Shown piece by piece: positions 9,519-17,499 of a stretch of 64,000 nucleotides of DNA. A program made the position numbers and the translations under genes. Numbering within the stretch: the stretch's first letter is position 1; every line of letters begins with the position of its first letter. The notes under the pieces were generated by a model. That model was given only the letters and a program-made list of their open reading frames with translations, was not told the DNA's origin and made no database searches. Location: the NCBI GenBank assembly GCA_963708245.1, contig OY970201.1:2976001-3040000 (forward strand), written 5' to 3'. Source of the stretch: CAVYXK01 sp963708245. Its GTDB lineage: Bacteria; Pseudomonadota; Alphaproteobacteria; Acetobacterales; Acetobacteraceae.

Positions 9519-9795
9519 TTGGGAGACAGCAGCTCCGCCTGCTTCAGCACCGTTCGCGTCGCCTTCTCCTGCTTGCCGAGCGGATAGCCGGACCTGCGCC
9601 GGATACGCTTCCCCGAAGTCACGCTCCCAAACCGAATGTCGCCCAGTCTCTGCGTTCTTGCTCCGTTCTTCTCGCCGGGCTACTCTCCCGCCATGCCCCG
9701 GCGATCCCGACCAGCTTCGCCCGGCCACCCCCCGACGAGATTGCCAATCCTTCTGTTGGGGCTGTGGTAATGATCCCAGCCTAGAGCTTCCCTAA

Positions 9796-10044
9796 ATGTC
9801 TGGTTCCAGTGGCTTACTCATCACGATCCACAACGAACGGGTGAAGCTGCGCGCGACCTTATTCAACTCCGCCGCTGCCTCGTGCTTCACTGTCGGCGTC
9901 GCAGCGCCGATCGCGGCCGGGGTGTTCTATGGCCTGGGCCCGAGCGTGACATTGCGAGCTATCGTGCTCGGAGTCATCTTCTGGTCAGGCGCGGCAAACG
10001 TGCTGCATCGCTACGCACGGCATGCCCTTGGAGGACTGCGCTGA
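9796..10044 (+). CDS. Small membrane protein, first of an overlapping pair
   Basis: An 82-aa protein I do not recognise. It starts with a short polar segment (LITIHNERVKLRATLFNS), followed by two hydrophobic helices (about residues 26-48 and 54-70) and a basic tail. Its stop codon overlaps the start of the next small ORF in an ATGA arrangement, which favours both being real and co-translated. The ribosome-binding site is weak. The pair sits between two long direct repeats. Holin-like or regulatory membrane peptides are possible; there is no direct evidence. Confidence 0.5.
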   Translation: MSGSSGLLITIHNERVKLRATLFNSAAASCFTVGVAAPIAAGVFYGLGPSVTLRAIVLGVIFWSGAANVLHRYARHALGGLR

Positions 10045-10205
10045 TGAACGATATCCAATGGTTCGCCTTCGTCATTCTGCCGATCGCTATTGCCGTAGCG
10101 GGTGGTGTCTATGAATGGCTGGCCTCGCGCGCAGATCAGCGTTTCTTGGCCCGCCACGACGTGGCTAGCCTCGCGGACCGTCATGGCCGGATGCCCACAC
10201 GCTGA
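10044..10205 (+). CDS. Very small membrane protein, second of an overlapping pair
   Basis: A 53-aa ORF with one N-terminal transmembrane segment (WFAFVILPIAIAVAGGVY, residues 6-23) followed by a basic cytosolic tail rich in Arg, His and Asp. Its ATG overlaps the stop of the preceding 82-aa ORF. No family assigned. Direct repeat copy B starts 13 bases after its stop codon. Confidence 0.45.
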   Translation: MNDIQWFAFVILPIAIAVAGGVYEWLASRADQRFLARHDVASLADRHGRMPTR

Positions 10206-10218
10206 AGCGATGAAGCCG

Positions 10219-10769
10219 ATGGTCGGGCACCAAGGGCCGGTTTCCGGCTGCAATTCTCATCGCTGTCTCATTTCGCTATCCACAAGACGCTGCATCAGGC
10301 ACTGAGATGATCCGGCCGTTCCAGTACCCGCGGCAGTGAAGCCGCTTCCGAGTGGTGACCGTCCGTCGGCCGGCCGACGGCCAGATGTCGAGTGCGGGTT
10401 GCCAGATGTTATTCTCATCGCTGTCTCGTTTCGTGTCCCGCGCGATAGTGCATCACGTCGAGATAGTGCATCACGTAATGACATGCTGAGGGCCGGTAAT
10501 GAAGTTGGTAAGGTGAGCTGGCGCTGTCGGAGTGCGTAATGGCGGCCGTTCGCGCGGAAGAATTTTGCGTTCATCTGGATCCGGCTCTACGTTAGCTTCT
10601 CTGACGACCCAAACCCGAGGACCAAGCCCCGACGGCGGGCTGCCGCGCGGGCGCTTCGTGGCCGACGGAGATGGTCGGCGCGTATATAAAGAACAAGCCT
10701 GCCTGTTGGCGGTTCGAGGGGGTGAAGGCGCCGGTCTTTCTCTGCTCAGCTGATGGCCCATTCGGGAGC
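10219..10769 (+). repeat. Long direct repeat, copy B
   Basis: Second copy of the repeat at 9037-9518. It carries two more copies of the array core (GTCTC at 10265 and 10423). It is longer than copy A because of an extra GC-rich palindromic insert near 10360-10400 and a short internal duplication of GATAGTGCATCACGT near 10445-10475. No gene is supported in 10206-10803. Confidence 0.75.
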
Positions 10770-10803
10770 GCGGGATCGCTTTCCCCGAAGTCGCAGCCGG
10801 TCA

Positions 10804-11003
10804 TGCGGGAGCCGTGCCGCGTCGCGGCTGACGAACTGATCCTCCAACTCGCGCTTTCACGGGAGCTGCAGCCGCGGGACTTTGTTCTCAGCACCGAGGG
10901 CGTGGCGAGACTGCATCCGCAGCTTGTTAGGTGCATCATCGGACAACTCGAGCTGCAGAGTGTAGAAGCGATGGCCCAGTCCCTCTCGCAGTGGCTCGGC
11001 TGA
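10804..11003 (+). CDS. Possible small hypothetical protein
   Basis: An ORF of about 65 aa (MREPCRVAADELILQLAL...) rich in Leu, Glu and Gln, predicted mostly helical. There is no clear ribosome-binding site and no recognised family, and the frame is open well upstream (to 10671). It may be a decayed remnant. Confidence 0.25.
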
Positions 11004-11023
11004 GCTTTGGGAACTGGGCGGCG

Positions 11024-11156
11024 GAGTGGCGGATCTTCCCCCAGCAACCCGGACCGGCCATCGCGCCTAATCCTGCTCGATGCCGACGGATCGATCAGCC
11101 TCGACGCCCTCGCGTGGTTATCTGCCCAAGGTAGCCAGGTCGTTCAGTTCGACTGA
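11024..11156 (+). pseudogene. Possible solo-Cas1-like relic
   Basis: Two adjacent frames together give EWRIFP, then, after a frameshift before 11052, RPSRLILLDADGSISLDALAW and LSAQGSQVVQFD before a stop at 11154. From memory this resembles the N-terminal domain of stand-alone Cas1-like endonucleases, where an EWRFFP-like strand precedes a DGSGSISFDVLxWLxEQ segment. Only about 45 residues are present and the catalytic domain is absent. No CRISPR array or other cas gene is visible. The identification is tentative. Confidence 0.35.
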
Positions 11157-11339
11157 TGCGGAATCGGCCCGCGCCGTCCCGGGTCAATGGCGACGCGAGG
11201 GGGGAATCCCACCCCATCCGAGACCCAATAATCGAGCGAAAATAATGGATTAGGCGGCATATCGGGAAGGTTTTCGTAGCAGTTTTCGTAGCAGAATACG
11301 TAGCCCGACGAACCCAACCAGCTCCGCCCGCCACGCCCG

Positions 11340-11458
11340 ATGAGAGCGATGTTGGCGCTCCGCTATGATGGTCGCCGGCAAGTCCATGACGCGGATAGCT
11401 TCATGGCGCGGGTCGCGGCGGAGCGGCTGGTCGAGCACCTGCGGCGGCTCCGGTTTTC
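11340..11458 (+). other. 5' part of a short ORF that recurs at 17.3 kb, next to an IS3 element
   Basis: The frame reads RYDGRRQVHDADSFMARVAA then ERLVEHLRRL and stops matching at the IS3 end. A close relative at 17299 reads GRRRVHHADSLMAQVAAERL and continues into SGFVVMKKP. The same SGFVVMKKP tail is found beyond the IS3 right end, near 12935. So an ORF of this type appears to be split by the insertion. Family unknown. Confidence 0.5.
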
Positions 11459-11516
11459 TGGACAGCGGGATAAGCTTAGGGCTGACCGGTTCCATAAGAG
11501 GCGAGACGTGGGTGTA

Positions 11517-11819
11517 ATGAGGAAGCAGCACAGCGCGGACTTCAAGGCGCGCGTGGCGATGGCGGCGCTGTCGGGGGAGAAGACCCTGGCGGAGCTGTCG
11601 TCGGAATTCGGTGTCCATCCGACAATGATCAGCACCTGGAAGCAGGAGCTGATGAAGCGTGCGAGTGAGCTGTTTGCGCGTGGCCACAAGGCGGCGGGAG
11701 CCGAGGACACACAGAAAGTGATCGACGATCTGCACCGCAAGATCGGTCAGTTGCAGGTCGAACGCGATTTTCTTGCCGGGCAGCCCGCCATCTCCCGACT
11801 GCTGAGAGGCGGGCGATGA
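11517..11819 (+). CDS. IS3-family transposase OrfA
   Basis: A 100-aa helix-turn-helix protein (HTH_Tnp_1): KQHSADFKARVAMAALSGEK, then LAELSSEFGVHPTMISTWKQ as the DNA-binding helix, and a leucine-zipper-like C-terminus. It recognises the inverted repeats of the element. orfB begins in the -1 frame with a 4-base ATGA overlap at 11816, so a fused OrfAB could be made by frameshifting, or OrfB by reinitiation. Confidence 0.9.
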   Translation: MRKQHSADFKARVAMAALSGEKTLAELSSEFGVHPTMISTWKQELMKRASELFARGHKAAGAEDTQKVIDDLHRKIGQLQVERDFLAGQPAISRLLRGGR

Positions 11820-12649
11820 TCGCGCCGGAGGCGGGGCTGTCCGTAGGCCGGCAATGCACGCTGCTCGGGATCGCGCGCAGCAGCTTCTATTACCAGCCTC
11901 GGCCGATCTCTGCGCCGGAACTCGGTCTGCTGAACCGGCTCGACCGGATTTTCACGGAACATCCAGTGTATGGCAGCCGGCGGCTGCAAGTGGCGCTGTC
12001 GCGCGAGGGGATTTCGGTGGGGCGTCGGCGCGTCCGACGGCTGATGCGCAAGCTGGGGCTGTGCGCGATCAGGCCGAAGCGGGACACCAGCAAGCCGCAC
12101 CCTGAGCATAAAATCTATCCGTATCTGCTGCGCGACAAAACGATCGACCAGCCGAACCAGGTGTGGGCGAGCGACATCACGTACATCCCGATGCGCCGGG
12201 GATTTCTGTATCTTGTTGCGATCATCGATTGGGCGACGCGGCGGGTTCTGTCCTGGCGGTTGTCGAACACCCTGACGACCGGGTTCTGCGTCGACGCACT
12301 CAATGAAGCTCTTGTCCGGTACGGCAAGCCCGGAATTTTTAACACGGACCAGGGCTCACAGTTTACGAGCGACACGTTCACGCGGGTGCTGTTGGATCAT
12401 GGGATCGAGATCAGCATGGATGGGCGCGGGCGCTGCCATGACAATATCTTTGTCGAGCGCCTGTGGTGGACGGTGAAGTACGAATGGGTCTACCTGCGCC
12501 CGGCGGCCAACGGGCTTGAGCAAAGGCGCAGCTTTGCTGAATTCTTCGACTGGTACAACCGGCGACGCCCGCACCAGGCGCTTGGATGGCAAACACCGGA
12601 CGAGGCCTATTTCGGCAACGCCGGGCCGGCTGTGGCGGAGGCGGCATAA
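11816..12649 (+). CDS. IS3-family transposase OrfB (DDE integrase)
   Basis: A 277-aa rve-domain transposase catalysing strand transfer for its own element. An HTH_21-like N-terminal segment (VYGSRRLQVALSREGISVGR) precedes the catalytic core. The acidic triad appears in VWASDITYIP, NTDQGSQFTS and NIFVERLWWTVK, followed by the FFDWYNRRRPHQALG tail typical of the IS3 group. The full family length is present with no internal stop. Confidence 0.93.
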   Translation: MIAPEAGLSVGRQCTLLGIARSSFYYQPRPISAPELGLLNRLDRIFTEHPVYGSRRLQVALSREGISVGRRRVRRLMRKLGLCAIRPKRDTSKPHPEHKIYPYLLRDKTIDQPNQVWASDITYIPMRRGFLYLVAIIDWATRRVLSWRLSNTLTTGFCVDALNEALVRYGKPGIFNTDQGSQFTSDTFTRVLLDHGIEISMDGRGRCHDNIFVERLWWTVKYEWVYLRPAANGLEQRRSFAEFFDWYNRRRPHQALGWQTPDEAYFGNAGPAVAEAA

Positions 12650-12973
12650 CGCGATGGCACATCGACGCTGTGGATTTGTGGACAGTCGGCTGCGCCGATG
12701 CCCGCCTGACCGCGCGAGCGCGGTCCCCCATGGACAAGCCGGGGAAAACGCTCTGCGTTTCCCCCACCTTGCCCACAGGTCGGCGGCTGTCCATAAGCTC
12801 TACAGCGCACCAACAACAGCAAGGATTGAATTTGATTCCGGGAAAGGTGTAACCTTCAACCGGCAACCAGCCTTAGCTTATTCTTCCCGGGACCTGTCCA
12901 AACAACCGGGACCACCGCAACCTTCGGCTGTCGGGGTTTGTGGTGATGAAGAAGCCGGCGGTGAAGCCGCATG

Positions 12974-13022
12974 GGATGCCCTAATCCTCTGACCGCGAGT
13001 TCGAATCCCGCACGGCACGCCA
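12974..13022 (+). other. tRNA-like 3' end (T arm plus CCA)
   Basis: The segment contains a T-arm-like hairpin (12995-12999 with 13007-13011, loop TTCGAAT, one mismatch) followed by seven acceptor-like bases, a discriminator G and CCA at 13020-13022. No D arm or 5' acceptor strand is present upstream. It looks like a second tRNA fragment of the kind left at integration sites. It lies 207 bases upstream of the SIR2 gene. Tentative. Confidence 0.4.
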
Positions 13023-13228
13023 AGTCTGAAAATCCACTATTTTGCCCGTTATTTCAAAGGCTTATTTCGATACGACTCCGCATCTCCCCCACATGTCTCC
13101 CCGCAGGATCGGAGCGGCGCTCCGACAAGGCCGATGCCGCCTTTCCGCCCTGCCCGGCACCACCCATCTTCGACCCATGCTGACCCGCCGCCCTGATTGG
13201 AGCAATTCACCATAGGTGGAAGGACGAT

Positions 13229-14335
13229 ATGAGACGCCAGCCTCAACGGCCACGCCTCCTCGTTATCCTTGGCGCCGGCTCAACCATTCATGCATGCGCT
13301 CCCAAGACAAAAGAGATCACCGATCTCGTTTGCCAAATCGAGGAAGAGCCCATTCACTCGGTGGTGATCCGGCTGCGGGACCAACGCACCGAAGGGAACT
13401 TCGACTTTGAGACAGTCTTGGCTGCCCTTGAGGAATTGCACGAGTTCAGCGTTCGTAGGCGTGTCCCAGCCGCTTGGCCAAGGATTGGTGGTCATCTCAG
13501 CGCTTTCGCGGAATTGCTGCCTGACTTCGCGAAAGTCGGCGAGAACAGCTTTTTGGTTGCACGAACGGGGCTCGTTGGCCTTATCAAGAAATTTGTCATC
13601 AAGCGAACTGAGAGTGCTTCGTCCACCCCACTCAAGGAATTTTTCGATCAGCTGAAAGCAGAATTCGATCTAACTATAATGACGCTAAATTATGACGATC
13701 TCATAGACCGGGCGGGAGAGTGGTATGACGGATTCAACCCGCCGACCGCCCCGCACTGGTTCGGAACATTCGACTTCCCGGGGTTTCCTGCTCAATCGGC
13801 AGTGCATCCGGCCGTGCTGTTGCATCTGCACGGCAGTGTTCGCTTTCAGTTCCCTCCGTGGAGCCATCCGGCCGCGCAACGTGGGGAAATCGTCCGGCAC
13901 ACCGCGCCCCAATATGGAATTGGCGCTACGCTGCACCCACCAGAGGGGATTGTGCAACCGTCGCCAATCATTGCCGGTGGGGACAAGGATCGGTGGATGA
14001 CCCGAGCGTGCGTCCCATTCGGCTATTACTACAGTGCCTTTGTCGCTTCCATTCTTGATTGTCCACGTCTCCTTGTTGCTGGCTACGGCGCGGGAGACCT
14101 TCACGTCAGCTCCTGGCTTCATGAACATCCGCGATTTCACGGTGCTCGGCGTCGGATCGTTCATATCGATCCAGCCTTAGCGAAGGCGCCTCGCTCACCA
14201 GAGGTGCTGGTTTTAGGAGGAAGCGAAGGCAACTTCCCGCCACAGGACCCGGAGCTAGTCCGAGCGATTATCCTAAATCCGGCAGTTGGGTCCGATCGTC
14301 GCCGGTCTGAAGTGACGACCCACAACCTGGGGTAA
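13229..14335 (+). CDS. SIR2-domain protein (candidate antiphage NADase), 3' end altered by an IS
   Basis: A 368-aa SIR2_2-type protein. The N-terminal nucleotide loop ILGAGST is near residues 13-19, TLNYDDLI near 153, the catalytic-type LHLHGS near 199 and the second nucleotide motif AGYGAGDLH near 285. SIR2 domains of this kind hydrolyse or bind NAD+ and are frequent in antiphage systems (Thoeris ThsA, DSR, SIR2-HerA). No partner gene is beside it, so it would act alone or is an orphan. GGAAGG precedes the ATG at 13229. The last 22 codons lie inside an IS1380-family insertion. Joining the flanks restores an end reading IIDHLGADTSS and a basic tail, stopping at 15994-15996. Only the extreme C-terminus is changed, so activity may survive. 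Confidence 0.85.
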   Translation: MRRQPQRPRLLVILGAGSTIHACAPKTKEITDLVCQIEEEPIHSVVIRLRDQRTEGNFDFETVLAALEELHEFSVRRRVPAAWPRIGGHLSAFAELLPDFAKVGENSFLVARTGLVGLIKKFVIKRTESASSTPLKEFFDQLKAEFDLTIMTLNYDDLIDRAGEWYDGFNPPTAPHWFGTFDFPGFPAQSAVHPAVLLHLHGSVRFQFPPWSHPAAQRGEIVRHTAPQYGIGATLHPPEGIVQPSPIIAGGDKDRWMTRACVPFGYYYSAFVASILDCPRLLVAGYGAGDLHVSSWLHEHPRFHGARRRIVHIDPALAKAPRSPEVLVLGGSEGNFPPQDPELVRAIILNPAVGSDRRRSEVTTHNLG

Positions 14336-15933
14336 TTGCTCAGGCCGGGCTCAGGCGAAGCGGTGGCTGCAGTTGCCGGCCATGCAAGAAGTAGCGGAGC
14401 GCTTCACTGAGGATGCGATACCAGCGTTGCAGCGGATCCAACTGCTCCGCACTTTTTCGCAGCCGGTCAAGAAAGCCGGCGATGCGCAGGTAAGCTTGCC
14501 TCGCCTTGTCGCGCGCGCCATGCGCGCTGCTGATCGTCAGCCTCACCTGGCCGGCGTGTTGGGTGCGCTGCGCGATCGCCGACAGCAGCAAGGGTCGGGT
14601 GGTGATCGCCTCCCGATGGTGCTCCGGATCAGCCAGCCGGACGAACAGGCTCCACCAGTTGTAGATCAGTGCAACGATACCGGCCAGCAGCCGACACCGC
14701 GTGAGGTCCTGTGTCGTGAAACCGCCCCAACCCCATTGGTTCTTCAGCTCGTCAAAAACGTTCTCGCAATCCGCCCGATCGCGATACAACTGCCCCAGCG
14801 TCAGGATTTCATCGTCCATTGAGGTGACCAGCGCAGCGTAGTCCCACGCCTCCTGATCGGGGCCCACCTCGACGAAGCCAAGTCGCCGCTGAGCCGGATC
14901 GCCATGATCGACGGCCGGCGGACCAGCCAGTTGGCGGCGCAGCAGAATGACTCTCCGCTGCCGGCTCCAGCCCTCCAGCCGCAGGCTCGTCTCCTTGCCC
15001 TGCCAGCCCTGGCCGGCATCCTTCCAGTCCGATGCCTGCATCGCCCGTTGCAGTGCCCGCGTGACGTTTTTCGTCATGCGCAGACGGAACAGATACGCCA
15101 GCTCCTCCCGCTCGGCCCGCGCCATCACCGGCTCGATGCCCCACGACTTGTCTCCGCGCAGCAGCCACGGCCGCTGCCCCGCTCCGAGATGATCCAGCAA
15201 CTCCCACAAGCCGCCCGTCGCGTGTCTGACGTTGTGCTGATCGCCGGGCAATACCTCGACCCGTAGCACCAGCCGCAGGTTCGACAGCATGTAGCTGTGA
15301 TAGCAGTGCGACGGCCGACCCGGCTTGTGCGGATTATAGCCCAGCTCGGCGCCTTCCTGGTGCCCATACAAAGGTTTGATGGTGGTATCGATGTCGAGCA
15401 CCCACGGCTCGCCGAGCAGCGGAGCGGTGCAATAGTCCAGGTGGTTTTGCAGCCAGGCCGAGCCTTGCGCTTCGTCGATCTTCTCCAGCCCGCGGCGAAC
15501 CGAGTCCTCGCTGACCACCTTGCGCATGCCGAGCAACGGCGGGTTCACCGGATCGCAGCGCAGCGCGGTCACATGGGCATAGCGCCGGTGACCCGCCAGA
15601 ACAGACAGCAGCACGGTGCCAAGCAGATCGCGTGTACGCGGTGCATTCGGGCTAGTGAACCGCAGCGGACAGTCGGCAACCCAATTGTCGAACAACCCGG
15701 CCTGCTTCAGGTAGTCGATGAAGAATGGCAGTTGGCCGAACGGCGTCACCGGTGCGGCGGCGTCCCACTCCACGTGCACGCGCCCGGCGAAGGTATCGGC
15801 AATCGCCGAATGCGGCGCAACTTCCGGTTGCTCACCCGCGGGGTGAACCGCCAGACATCTCTGTTCTGTGCTCATGCCGGCCAAATCTGCCAATTCAGCC
15901 GCGGCGCGCAATCACTCAACTGCCGGATTTAGG
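14272..15933 (-). mobile_element. IS1380-family insertion sequence
   Basis: A perfect 17-bp terminal inverted repeat (CCTAAATCCGGCAGTTG at 14272-14288 and its complement at 15917-15933) bounds a 1,662-bp element with one transposase gene. It is flanked by a 5-bp target duplication ATTAT (14267-14271 and 15934-15938). Intact ends and frame mean it inserted recently and may still move. Confidence 0.95.
14340..15875 (-). CDS. IS1380-family transposase
   Basis: A 511-aa DDE transposase (DDE_Tnp_1 group) that moves its own element. Visible landmarks are WVLDIDTTIKPLYGHQEGAE with the first catalytic Asp, LRGDKSWG with the second, and a late YRDRADCENVFDELKNQW segment of the YREK-like region with the Glu. 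I prefer the ATG at 15875 (MSTEQRC), which lies inside the element; the frame stays open 12 codons further to 15911. It fills nearly all of the element. Confidence 0.9.
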   Translation of the reverse strand: MSTEQRCLAVHPAGEQPEVAPHSAIADTFAGRVHVEWDAAAPVTPFGQLPFFIDYLKQAGLFDNWVADCPLRFTSPNAPRTRDLLGTVLLSVLAGHRRYAHVTALRCDPVNPPLLGMRKVVSEDSVRRGLEKIDEAQGSAWLQNHLDYCTAPLLGEPWVLDIDTTIKPLYGHQEGAELGYNPHKPGRPSHCYHSYMLSNLRLVLRVEVLPGDQHNVRHATGGLWELLDHLGAGQRPWLLRGDKSWGIEPVMARAEREELAYLFRLRMTKNVTRALQRAMQASDWKDAGQGWQGKETSLRLEGWSRQRRVILLRRQLAGPPAVDHGDPAQRRLGFVEVGPDQEAWDYAALVTSMDDEILTLGQLYRDRADCENVFDELKNQWGWGGFTTQDLTRCRLLAGIVALIYNWWSLFVRLADPEHHREAITTRPLLLSAIAQRTQHAGQVRLTISSAHGARDKARQAYLRIAGFLDRLRKSAEQLDPLQRWYRILSEALRYFLHGRQLQPPLRLSPA

Positions 15934-16128
15934 ATTATTGATCACCTCGGCGCGGACACGTCATCAAGACGGCGAAGACCGCGCCGATCCTCGTAAGCCG
16001 GATCCCGGAACCGCCAGCGTGGCCGTTGCTGGCGATGGGGATGATTGGGCTTGGCGCATCTCGCGGACTGAGAAAGTAGGTAGCGCCGCTGATGCCGCCT
16101 ATCCAGCAAGCATCGTTGGTAATCCGCG

Positions 16129-16449
16129 CTACGGGTGCCGCAGACCTTCACAAAGGTTATCACAGCCGCGAACGAACAAGTAGACTATAATGACTAGGGG
16201 TAGCCCCTTGACAGTTATCCTATCCAAAAGCGTCGGACTCGGGCCGCCCTCGATACGGGCAGCCGCACCACCATGAGAAAAATATACAGCATACATGAGA
16301 CCAATGGAAACGATAATCTCACCGAAGCCATACCAGACACGATGCTTAACCCGAACCCAGTAGAGGATTACCCCGACGACTATAGTTCCGATGAGCCAGC
16401 ACAACGGACACGAAAACCCTGGATAATAGACCCACCCCTGCATCGGCAT
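16129..16449 (-). CDS. Hypothetical three-helix membrane protein
   Basis: A 106-aa protein with three hydrophobic segments (CPLCWLIGTIVVGVILYW, FGEIIVSIGLMYAVYF and GLPLVIIVYLFV) and an N-terminal CPLC motif. GGGGGG about ten bases before the ATG at 16449 supports this start over the longer upstream frame (to 16608), which is arginine-rich and unlike a protein. The gene is more AT-rich than its surroundings, suggesting transfer. It lies beyond the IS1380 insertion, tail-to-tail with the SIR2 gene. No family assigned. Confidence 0.6.
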   Translation of the reverse strand: MPMQGWVYYPGFSCPLCWLIGTIVVGVILYWVRVKHRVWYGFGEIIVSIGLMYAVYFSHGGAAARIEGGPSPTLLDRITVKGLPLVIIVYLFVRGCDNLCEGLRHP

Positions 16450-17298
16450 TTCCAGTCCCCCCAACGGGTCGGCACGGGAACGTTGCGCCGACAGTCGCGT
16501 GACCGTCAAATGACGGATCGTGCTGCCGGGCTTCCGTGGGGCGGTTACCCCGCTCAGGACGCGCTGTGCGCTCGCCACGCGCGCAGCAGCCAGCCAGAGT
16601 AAATCCATTTTGGCCGTGGCTGATCCTGCTGGTGCTGCTGCGCCTGCTGGTGCCCTTCGGCGCGCTCGGGCTGGTGCTTGTCGTGCCGCTCATGGTCGCG
16701 GCGCTGTTGGCCGTGGTCGGGATCGAGCACGTATGGGCGTGGCTGTTCGGGGTAGGACGCCGAGACCGGTCAGGCCGTCCTCATAGTGTCCTCGCCGCCT
16801 CCAACAACTCCGGCCGTTGTTTCAGCGGGCTGTTCACCCGCCGATCCATCGGCGTTCCCTCGGGCGCTGGATCGGCCTCTACCTCGCCGAGCCATGCAGG
16901 GCAGTCCGCGGCCCCAGGATCGGCGGCTTCGCGTTGCCGTGTCATCGTTGCGGTGGATTGCAGTCTAGAGTGGCGAAGCTCGGTAGCGCTCGGTAGTCCG
17001 GAGACTGCGGGCGCAATCGCGAGTTGTTATTGCATCCCCGCATTGTCCCCTAAACCTGTGGGCAAGTCTGTAGATAACTGGATGACATTTTTGTGAACGC
17101 CGCCGTAGCCCGCGCTTTCTATCGCCTTGCCTACAAATTGGGCAAAGGGCTAAGCACCTGATTCCAAAGACACAAATGCGACATTTCATCATGGGGATAG
17201 AATGATCATCCAAGGTCTTGTTGTTGCTCAGTAGAGTTCCCGCGACGTGGACAAATCCTGGTGAACGCGAGCCTGTAACCTGAAGTCAACCTTAGATT
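16450..17298. other. Gene-poor stretch with one hydrophobic ORF fragment
   Basis: The only notable coding signal is a plus-strand frame at about 16600-16750 giving PFWPWLILLVLLRLLVPFG and a second hydrophobic run. It could be a remnant of a two-helix membrane peptide, but it has no good start or ribosome-binding site and the frame continues into non-protein-like sequence. I see no RNA gene or operator. Confidence 0.35.
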
Positions 17299-17467
17299 GC
17301 GACCGGTGATGGCAGGCGCCGGGTCCACCACGCTGACAGCTTGATGGCGCAGGTCGCAGCGGAGCGGCTGGCGGCGCACCTGGAGCAGTCGGGGTTCGTG
17401 GTGATGAAGAAGCCGTGGTGCGGTGCTGCGTGCACGCCCTTCCTCAATTGCACGCCCTTCCTCAATT
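17299..17467 (+). other. Second copy of the recurring ORF, ending in an 18-bp tandem duplication
   Basis: The frame reads GRRRVHHADSLMAQVAAERL then AAHLEQSGFVVMKKP, matching the split copy around the IS3 element at 11.4 and 12.9 kb. It ends in two exact tandem copies of CACGCCCTTCCTCAATTG (17432-17449 and 17450-17467). There is no plausible start codon upstream, so this is probably a 3' fragment of an unidentified gene. Confidence 0.5.
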
Positions 17468-17499
17468 GTAGACCCCTGCTATCGCGCCTCGGCAAGAAA

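Larger units (their letters stand above)
11459..12900 (+). mobile_element. IS3-family insertion sequence
   Basis: An element of about 1.44 kb with two overlapping transposase frames and imperfect terminal inverted repeats. The left end is TGGACAGCGGGATAAGCTTA at 11459; the right end, read inverted from 12900, starts TGGACAG and contains AATAAGCTAAGGCTGG. Partial complementarity extends about ten bases outside both ends (CCGGTT... and ...AACCGG). I see no clean target-site duplication. About 250 bp without a gene follow orfB inside the element. Both frames are open, so it may be active. Confidence 0.85.

Noticed and set aside
9348..9728. 126-aa minus-strand ORF inside and beyond repeat copy A
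   Set aside because: Arg/Gly-rich, and not preserved in the corresponding part of copy B, where the frame differs; probably chance.
8735..10440. CRISPR array
   Set aside because: The repeats are imperfect, the period is 115-119 bases and the units share sequence outside the core, unlike unique spacers of 30-45 bases. No intact cas genes are present.
16536..17096. 186-aa plus-strand ORF with hydrophobic start
   Set aside because: Only about 50 residues look protein-like, and start and ribosome-binding site are lacking. Mentioned only as part of the gene-poor stretch.
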